64,000 nucleotides of DNA from Hysterangium stoloniferum (Eukaryota; Basidiomycota; Agaricomycetes; Hysterangiales; Hysterangiaceae): contig WHVD01000058.1 of NCBI GenBank assembly GCA_015178975.1, positions 186,001 through 250,000 on the forward strand. Direction: 5' to 3'. This document shows, piece by piece, positions 56,873 to 64,000 of this stretch. Every line of letters starts with the position of its first letter. The stretch's first letter is position 1. A program made the position numbers and the translations under genes. The notes below the pieces were generated by a model, which saw nothing but the letters and a program-made list of their open reading frames with translations, had not been told where the DNA came from and did no database searches.

Positions 56873-58184
56873 GTGTGATGTATTAGCCTTATTTTAATAC
56901 TATCTTCCAAAAAAGGAGTCCAATGCTCTATCAAAATGTGCAAATACTCAATTCACTGCAAGGTAAAATAATTTAAGTATTTGATATTAATCAGTGGCAG
57001 CCTTAGTAGACTTAGAACCCTGAAGTCAAGAGTTTACTTGAATATATGCACCCTACTTCACAAAGAAGGTTTTGAGAGCTGCTTGTACAAGCTTGTTCTT
57101 TTTCTGTGAAAATATATACTTAAAATATGAATAACAATTCACTGATTCAGAATCTAGATTCAACTTCGATTCTAGCTAGTTTATATATATTTTATACAAT
57201 TTATAAAACAGTAAAAATATTTATAAACAGGTCAAAAGGTTAGATATAGAATAAAACACTTATTTGGCTAATATATGCTTTATTTGCACTAACCTACAGG
57301 GTCTACTAACTTATCAGGATCTTAATGTAGTCTTAGGAACAGGGATTATTTGCAATGTAATAAACAGTCAAATTACTCAACTAGAGGTGACAAGGGGGTA
57401 GGATTATTATGTCAGAAGCTCAACTTGAGGTGACAAGGGATCCTGAGTTAGCTTAGGTCAGCAGCTCAACTAGAGGTGACTAAGTGTTTATATATATTTG
57501 TCCAACAGCCCAACTAGGGGTGGAATAAACTGCTTGCTGCAGTGGCACACTGATGTGGCTGATAAAATGTAGTAAAGATCATATGTTATTTATTGATTTC
57601 AAGGCTGGAGCTGAGCTCCTTATATACATTTTAGTCTGAGACATTTAGAAGATTCTAGAAGATTGAATGATGTCATTTAGAATTTGCTAGAATTTTCTAG
57701 AATTTTCTAGAGCATTGTGGAAAGTTCTAACTACTTCTAAGACACTATAGAATGTTCTTGGCACATTCTGGAATCTTATAGAATATTCTACAATATTCTA
57801 TCTATTATTAGTACATATTATCTACTATTCCATTGGAAGCCACTGGAATATTTTAGGGAATTTCCGGTTTTTTGCTGTAGTAGCATATATGATGACATAA
57901 TGTTCTCGCACCTGTGCACGCATATGACACCCTTCGCATCTTGTGACTGTCACATGTCTTTGTGACTGTTGCGTGCCCTTGTGACCATTGCGTGCCCTTG
58001 TGACAACTGTCACTCATTGTGACGATTTTCCCACGCACTGTGTAATAAGCACTAGATGGTAGAACATGTTGGCTATCTACCAACTTGAGAAATCATGTGA
58101 TTCCAATCAAAACCCATTGCTCAATAAATCAAACAAAATAATCGCTCATTGGGGTAGTTTTTTGACCCTCTATTATTTTACAAT
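56873..58184. other. AT-rich noncoding region
   Basis: No protein-coding sequence recognised. Contains four degenerate copies of CTCAACTAGAGGTGAC at about 57377-57525, the GAA/TTC arrays at 57647-57799 and a degenerate 19-bp tandem TTGTGACNNTTGCGTGCCC at 57941-58015. Confidence 0.4.
57647..57799. promoter_or_regulatory. heat-shock-element-like GAA/TTC arrays
   Basis: Three runs of alternating 5-bp nGAAn/nTTCn units in register. 57647-57661: three perfect units. 57679-57713: seven units, five perfect, four of these contiguous. 57765-57799: seven units, five perfect and two with one mismatch. This is the inverted-pentamer layout bound by heat-shock factor trimers. Whether it is functional or low-complexity sequence is unknown. 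Confidence 0.45.
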
Positions 58185-59752
58185 CTAATACTTTGCATGA
58201 CCCCCCTTTGCCTTTAAAACTGCCTGTATCCTCCTAGGCATGCTTTCTATTAGCTTCTGGCATGTCCCTAGTGGTATTTTAGTCCACTCCTTTGCCACCC
58301 TGTCCCATAATTCATGTACTCCTTTGGGTGGTATGTCATATTGTTGGAATTTGGCCTTGAGGTGTTGCCAGAGGTGTTCAATGGGATTTAGATCAGGGGA
58401 TTGGGCAGGCCACTTGATGGGAATGATGTTATTGTCAGAAAACCACTGGTCTGCCTTTTTTGAGGTATTTTTTGGATCATTGTCCTGTTGGAAGTACCAC
58501 TTATCCTCAGCCATCTCCAAACTTTCAATGCTCTCCTCCACTCCCTCCTCCAAAACCTCACAATACTGCACTGCATCCATGTTCCCCTGCACCTCTATCA
58601 GCTTCCCCACCCCATTCCAGCCCATACACCCCAAAACCATCAAGTTATTCCCCCCTCAGAGGATGATCACACTTTATTGAATATACAAAATTTTACTGAA
58701 TAATCCTCATATTTTTTAAGTAAAACTATTCCTTCTGGCCATGACAACTTATTCTATGAGTTTATATTTAATTACCTGAAATTTCATCTTTTGAGATATG
58801 CATGCCCTTTTAAAATACACACAAATGACATAGTTACACAAAATTATTTGGGTTAACCTAGATTATTTGGGTTATGACTTAATCTTTGGGTTATGATGTA
58901 TTCTCTTGTATACAAGCAAACTTTCAAATATATTTCATATAATTTAAATTTAGTTGGTTTAGAGAGTTAACCAGAACTATCTGGGGTACCAATCCCCATT
59001 GTGCAATTTATTCCAAAAGAATAATCTACAGATGATTGTTTGACTAAATTTTGTCAAATATAGGATAAATATTAATATTTTTGCATTCTTCAGAGTGATA
59101 CCTAATCAACTGAATTTGATTAAATATTAATTCTACAGCAAACAATATGAATGTATATACTTTAGTGGACAAATAACTTTTTAAAGTTTTGGGTTATCCT
59201 CCCTCCATGTTTGATAGTTGGTGTGGTGGCCCTGTCTGATACTGGTTCCCCTTGTTGCTTCCAAACATATACTTTCCCATCTGACCCAATCCTATTGATT
59301 TTTGTCTCATCAGTCCACAACACCCTCTTCTAGTCCTCCATAGTCCAATTTTCATGGTATTGGGCAAACTTTAGACATTGCTGATGATGAGACCCCTTGA
59401 GCATAGGGACTTTCTTCTTTGTTGCTGACCTAAAGCCAGCTTCCTTCAACACATTCCTAACAGTCTGAGGAGTGACAGAGGTAGATATAATGGAATTTAT
59501 GAATTGGGTGGCTTGGACAGCATTGTCAAGCTTCCCAGAGCTGATTTGACAGATAATTGACTGTTTATCATAAGGGGAAAGCTTGGAAGGATGGCCACCA
59601 GGATGATTTTCCATAACCCCCTCTACCTCCCTACTGATCCTGCCAATAGTACCCTTCCCCAGGCCAGTCCTAGCTTGAATTTGACAATGGGAATACCCCT
59701 CATTGAGGAGAGAAACAACAGAAGAATGCTTTTCAGCAGAGATGGATTTCAT
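58185..59752 (-). pseudogene. Tc1/mariner-type transposase, interrupted
   Basis: ATG 59752. N-terminal HTH (SHCQIQARTGLGKGTIGRIS), TAG at about 59328 where Trp is usual, then VLWTDETKINRIGSDGKVYV (first Asp). After an AT-rich insertion (about 58655-59210) the frame resumes with VLGCMGWNGVGKL, YFQQDNDPKNTSKKA (second Asp), PAQSPDLNPIEHLWQHLK (third position, DD34E) and the end GGHAKY at 58185. The only Tc1 copy here with all three catalytic motifs. A terminal-repeat remnant is at 58151-58170. Confidence 0.88.
58655..59210. mobile_element. AT-rich MITE-like insertion in Tc1
   Basis: About 550 bp without coding capacity between the two halves of the transposase. Ends are imperfectly inverted (AGAGGATGATCACACTTTA left; the right end in reverse reads GGAGGATAACCCAAAACTTT). 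A CCTC repeat at both edges may be the target duplication. Exact limits uncertain. Confidence 0.45.
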
Positions 59753-59820
59753 AGTGGTGGTAAGGAGTCAAGGAGATGAATGAACAAAGTTCAACATGCC
59801 AAATTGATACAAATAAGGTC

Positions 59821-59967
59821 ACATGACATGTTGATGATTCACATGACATGTTGATGATTCACATGACATGTTGATGATTCACATGACATGTTGATGATTC
59901 ACATGACATGTTGATGATTCACATGACATGTTGATGATTCACATGACATGTTGATGATTCACATGAC
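59821..59967. repeat. 20-bp tandem repeat, 7.3 copies
   Basis: ACATGACATGTTGATGATTC repeated seven times without any difference, plus a partial unit ACATGAC, ending exactly at the LTR start 59968. Identical units point to recent expansion. No spacers, so not a CRISPR array. Confidence 0.95.
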
Positions 59968-60233
59968 TGTAAGGGTTCTGCTATGAAGGAGTAGCATAAT
60001 CCCTCAGAGAGCTCTTTGCAAAAGGGAACGAAATGAGTAGGACTAGGTTCCTATTCGAAAGAGACTAAGGTCACAATACAAGAGATCTACCTATTTATGA
60101 TAATAGCAGTATAGCCCCTTGCAACAAGTAAACCCCGTGAAACAAACAACTATTAGTCCAAGACACTGCCGGCCAGGCAGTCCCAGCAGCCCCAATGCCA
60201 AGTCTGCCCTAACCCAAGTCCACTACCGTTACA
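59968..60233 (-). repeat. 3' LTR of gypsy element 5
   Basis: Minus strand TGTAACGGTAG (60233) to CCCTTACA (59968), 266 bp, inverted ends TGTAA. Preceded on the minus strand by polypurine GTGGGAGGGCGGG. The 5' LTR is outside the window. Confidence 0.7.
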
Positions 60234-60285
60234 CCCGCCCTCCCACACTGTCATCAATGCTGTGTGCAACTCACGGCGGACTGAC

Positions 60286-60909
60286 TTAACTGTGTAATTC
60301 CATGACCCCTTGATCCAACTCGTCAAGTTTGTCACTCCAATCCTGCCCGCCACTCCTGGTATCAATTTCCATTGAAATGGTCGTGTCCTGACCCTTTCCA
60401 ACAAGTACTTTAGCTCCCTGTGCTGGACAATGTTTGCTGGCCATCATAGCAATAGTACGAGAAAATGAAGTACTGATAGTAGCGTCAGGTGTTATTCTCC
60501 CCTGCTGCACAGCAATAGGTTCAATCTGCTGAAGAAGTGACCCCATGGTCGAAGACACAACCCTCTTCTTCTTTCGCTTGCCCTGTCAGCCGCGACTACT
60601 ACCCTCCTGTTCCCTATTGTGCTGCCATGGTGCCATCCCACGTGGCTCTAATCTCTCTGCCAACACAACAGACCGGTTCTGCTCCCTCCACATGCAAGTG
60701 CAGTCACTACTGCACACAGTCGTGATATCGGCCCTCATATGCCTTTGCTGCTGCTGCACCTCAATAATGTGTTGGGGATCCCTCTCCACCTCTTCCCTCT
60801 GCAACGCCCATGCGATCTGCATCCCTTTCAGTGCACTATCCCGTACGGCATTTAAAGTTGCAGTGAAGAATTCTGAAGCAATCTGTGTCTGGCCGTCCTC
60901 GGTAGACAT
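60286..60909 (-). pseudogene. accessory ORF downstream of pol in gypsy element 5
   Basis: Sense-oriented frame between the integrase end (61057) and the 3' LTR. ATG 60909 (MSTEDGQTQIASEFF), about 207 codons to 60286, with a single TGA at 60588-60586 right before a basic cluster QGKRKKKRVV (possible nuclear signal; Arg likely lost by CGA-to-TGA). Mostly helical, contains CSSDCTCMW but no complete zinc motif. Family unknown. A tail-end accessory gene could encode a protein like those in other long gypsy elements; no similarity to the antisense genes of elements 1-3. Confidence 0.55.
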
Positions 60910-61056
60910 GGTAGGACAGCCAAAGGAAGAAGATGAATTGAGAGGTAAAGCAGATCCAACATAAATATAAGGCAAACACTGCGCACTGGACAGGTGAGAC
61001 ACTGGAAACCGATTGTGCCGTTCTGCTTGCTGACCAATCTGCATGTGATTGATGGA

Positions 61057-62042
61057 TCACCCCGACCCCCTTTTCAACGATTGCACGCTCACAGCACCTA
61101 CAGCCTCCAGGTACACCTTTAATGGTGACAAGTGCTGCACGTCCTTATATGGAAGCCAAGTCGTTTGCCCTGTATTCCACATGACCTCAAACAGGGCATT
61201 GGTCCCCTTTCCTGTGTGAGCAACTATCTTGTCAGTGACCCATTCCCTGGATGACTGCCCAAAACCTGAGATTTGTCGCAACTGCCTGCCAGGGAATAGA
61301 CCGTCGTTGTTCAAAATGTGGATACAAAGCAAGGATGCATGAAACAAAGGATTAATCCCTTGTTTCTTCAACTCTGGTGACAATTCCAGGTCGTAAGTGG
61401 CCCCCGGCTCCAGTTCCCGAATGATCCTGAATGGCCCAATATATTTAGGCACTAATTTTTGTGTGCGATTCTTTGGTAACCGTAAGTTCTTTGTAGACAA
61501 ATATACGAGATTGTCGACCCCAAATGCGACAGCCCACCGATGACGATTTGCCTGCCTGGTTTGCTTGACCTGAGTGGCAATAATTGCGTCATGAGCAGCC
61601 ATGATTGCCAGCTTAATTCGCGCTGTGAACTCTTGAACCCCAGGGTATGTAGTGTCCTTATCCCAAATAAGAGGATGCGGCAACCAACCGTAGTTTAGGA
61701 CAAATGGCGAAAAGCCAGTAGTTTCGGAGGTCGGACTATTCATCGCAAACTCGATAGCCGGCAATTTCAAGACCCAATCTCTCTGATTTGGTGAGACACA
61801 CTGCCGCAACATTTGCATCATAGTCCTATTCACTCGGTCAGTAGCTCCGTCTGTCTGAGGTATGCTGATGACATCTGTAACTCAACTCCAATTAGCCGGT
61901 GAAGCTCTCTCCAGAAAATGCTAGTAAACAGTGAGTCTCTGTCACTTACAATCCTTACCGGTAATCCATGCAACTTATAAACATGTTCAAATACGACTTC
62001 TGCCATGTGACTAGCAGTATATTTGGTTCGTGTGAGCACCAA
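61057..62042 (-). pseudogene. gypsy element 5 integrase core and C-terminus
   Basis: Second catalytic Asp in VSDRDSLFTS (about 61950). The third motif, after a 1-nt frameshift near 61870, reads QTDGATDRVNRTM, with Asp where Glu is expected. Then SPFVLNYGWLPHPL, LVPKYIGPFRII (GPY/F module) and a diverged chromodomain-like end WVTDKIVAHTGKGTN ... LFEVMWNTGQTTWLP, stopping at 61057. Confidence 0.8.
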
Positions 62043-63411
62043 ATGGCATACATGTTAAATGGTCGATTATAACACAAATGCTGTCAAACTCCCCAAGGCG
62101 ATTTTTGGACACTGGCAACGGACCAACAAAATCAATGCCAATTGCCTCCCATGGCTGTGAAGGCGCTTCCAAACTGTGGAGGAATCCCTGTGATTTCTGT
62201 GTCTCCGATTTTGATGTGGCACAAAGACTGCATGAGTTGCAGAACAACTCAACATCCTTCATCATCGATGGCCACCACACTGTGGACCGCAAATATGTGG
62301 CAGTTTTCCACACCCCTAAATGGGCCAAAATCGAATGTGCCTGTGAGATTACCATTTCTCGCACACGTCTATTGCCCACAGTAAGGTCAGGTATACAAAG
62401 GAGTTTGGTCCCTGCCATATTGAAGAACAAAAGGCTGTCCTGCAACTCAAAACCTTTATACTCCCTCGGTGCGACCAGTATTTTTGAAAAGAAGTGGTTG
62501 GTACCGTAGCTTCCCCGAAATATGTTGGGAATGTCCAGCCCTGGATTAGAGTCTGAAACAATATTCGCTAGGGAGAAATCGGAGAATGATCCCCCTTGTG
62601 ACTGGTGCCTCCCACCCTCCATTGTCAATGGTGGGTCGATCTCCTCAGAAGGGCTGGGTCCTGTAGCCTCACTAGGTGTACCTGCCCTCATCCCCTGTGG
62701 TGGGTTCTCTGTAGAATGACCAGGGGAACCTTCCCCAGTCTGATCCATGGTACCTTCTTCTGGCTTCCCACCATGTTGTCCCCATGATACTACTCCAGCC
62801 AATGTTGCATACGATGGACACAGAAGAGTGGCCACCCTACTTGACCTCCTCGATGGTTCCTTGGCGACCAGTACCATAGACCCAGTGTACAATGGTGTTG
62901 ACACACCTATCCCCCATACCCTTGGAGCCGGCTTTGCTCCCTTCTCTTCATCATCTAAGAGTGGCGCATCAGTTACATACTCAGATTCCACCCTTACAAT
63001 CCCCAAAGGTTCGTTACTGTATATCCGCGACAGCACATCGGCAAACGTATTTGACTCCCCAGTAATAAAGTAAATATCGAAGTCAAACTCGTTCAAAAGG
63101 TCCAGCCAACGTGTCTGTCTTGGAGATAGGCTCTTCTGTGTAAGGATATACTCTATACCTTTATGGTCAGTACACACTCGAAATTTGACACCTAGTAACT
63201 GAGGATGAAACTGCTTCAAGGACTCAACAATTGCCAACAACTCTTGCTCATGCACAGGATAGTTCTGCTGAGCCACGTTGAACTTCCCAGACCAGAAAGA
63301 TACCACTGCTGCTGTCGTTACATTATCACCTTGACTCAGGATACCACTGGCGCCAGTTAAGCATGCATCTGTAACCAGATTGATAGTTGGGTGACCTGGT
63401 GAGTAGTTCAA
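62011..63411 (-). pseudogene. gypsy element 5 RNase H, linker and integrase N-terminus
   Basis: RNase H acids: VTDACLTGASGILS, YPVHEQELLAIVESL, RVCTDHKGIEYIL, FADVLSRI. A roughly 120-residue Pro/Ser/Gly-rich linker follows (about 62950-62560). Then the HHCC zinc finger (HSILAHLGVWKTATYL ... CNSCSLC) and the first integrase Asp in AIGIDFVGPLP (about 62128). The open frame of 466 codons is the longest intact stretch of any element here. Confidence 0.88.
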
Positions 63412-63429
63412 AGCAATCCAATACCGATC

Positions 63430-63987
63430 TCAATGAGCGTGAACGATACACTTGACATCCTCAAAAGCACATTGTTCGGTTGCACCCCATCGCCACGCCT
63501 TGTTGACACTGGTAAGTGTGGCCAGATTGGCCATGGGAATTTGAACGCCCTCACAGTTATTAGCCAGATAGCCAACTGCCCCCAGAAAACCAGCCAAGAG
63601 GGCCTTATTTGTAGGTACCTTCCAGTTGGCTACCATATCTACCTTACATGGGTCCATCTTTATTCCTTTATCATTTATCACATGCTTTAATAAGTTCAGT
63701 TCTGAGGCGAACAAATGCATCTTGTCGACTGCTAGGTATAGTTTCTCCTGACGGAGCACCTTGAAGATGGTTTGGAGGTGCTTTACGTGATCTTCAATGG
63801 AATCCGAATATACCACGATGTCGTCAAGGTATACATCCATAAACACCCCAATGTATGACGCAAAAAGATGGTTCATGAGAGTCTGATATGTGGATGGTCC
63901 ATTGCAGTCACCAATCTGTAACGTCAAACTTTCCATGGTCCCATCGGGAGAAGTGAACAATGTGCGGTGAACATGCTCAGGTACCAC
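63430..63987 (-). pseudogene. gypsy element 5 reverse transcriptase (5' end beyond window)
   Basis: RT palm with intact active site VYLDDIVVYSDS (about 63840), fingers/thumb motifs STYQTLMNHLFASYIGVFMD and KLYLAVDKMHLFASE, and connection LLAGFLGAVGYLANNCEG. A stop near 63430 separates it from RNase H. The element continues past the right edge. It is not closely related to elements 1-4. Confidence 0.85.
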
Positions 63988-64000
63988 TTGGATTTACTCG

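Noticed and set aside
59821..59967. Possible CRISPR-like array
   Set aside because: Units are contiguous with no spacers, in a eukaryotic context.
60545..60964. 139-codon Cys-rich plus-strand frame
   Set aside because: Antisense to the element-5 accessory ORF; unlike elements 1-3 it has no matching introns, TATA placement or Zn2Cys6 spacing.

Overview
The window looks like transposon-dense intergenic and pericentromere-like DNA of a basidiomycete, probably an Agaricomycete. The signs are 45-80 bp GT-AG introns, a tyrosine-kinase-like kinase exon, Tf1/sushi-type chromodomain Ty3/gypsy elements and Tc1 transposons. A Rhizoctonia/Ceratobasidium-like host is an inference from protein style only. 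Host genes are few: a kinase 3' end (1-318, +), a C2H2-like gene that is probably decaying (18151-20285, -), a large Pro/Ser-rich unknown protein with resolved introns (29710-34153, -), a decayed APH-fold kinase (about 47890-48560, -) and a six-exon unknown gene (48714-50870, -). 

Mobile-element layout. 1.0-1.6 kb: LINE 3' remnant. 2.0-2.7 kb: solo LTR of family A. 4.4-15.0 kb: a nest in which a family-E solo LTR (4449-15029, TSD GTAGC) contains a full-length gypsy element 1 on the minus strand (4485-12836, TSD ACCCC) and a 1.36-kb LTR-like insertion (13047-14410, TSD CTCTC). Element 1 itself carries a 631-bp solo LTR in gag and a 630-bp internal inversion in pol. 21.6-25.9 kb: chimera of two gypsy 3' halves and a Tc1. 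36.4-37.8 kb: a gag-only Copia-type element. 38.5-44.2 kb: solo LTR, internally deleted gypsy element 4, another solo LTR and a Tc1, stacked. 45.3-46.5 kb: a second, unrelated gag-only LTR element with nearly identical LTRs. 51.8-56.9 kb: gypsy element 3, its LTR, and a Tc1 split by an inverted solo LTR. 58.2-59.8 kb: Tc1 split by an AT-rich insertion. 59.97 kb to the end: a different gypsy family (element 5, minus strand). Eleven insertions are delimited to the base by 5-bp target duplications.

Three observations stand out. (1) All three gypsy copies that retain their 3' end carry, between the chromodomain and the 3' LTR, a gene in ANTISENSE orientation with a TATA box 56-59 bp before its ATG, two introns at matching positions, a charged coiled coil, an acidic exon 2 and a Zn2Cys6-type cysteine pattern. 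(2) A canonical type III hammerhead ribozyme lies at 26472-26527. (3) LTR families A, B and C and the small gag-only element share one promoter geometry (TATA exactly 33 bp before a predicted start). In family A and in the gag-only element the predicted RNA 5' end is perfectly complementary to the sequence just after the LTR, which predicts Tf1-like self-primed reverse transcription. A roughly 28-bp motif also recurs in LTRs of otherwise divergent families. Most element ORFs are inactivated, repeatedly by CGA-to-TGA changes, consistent with C-to-T mutation of methylated CpG.
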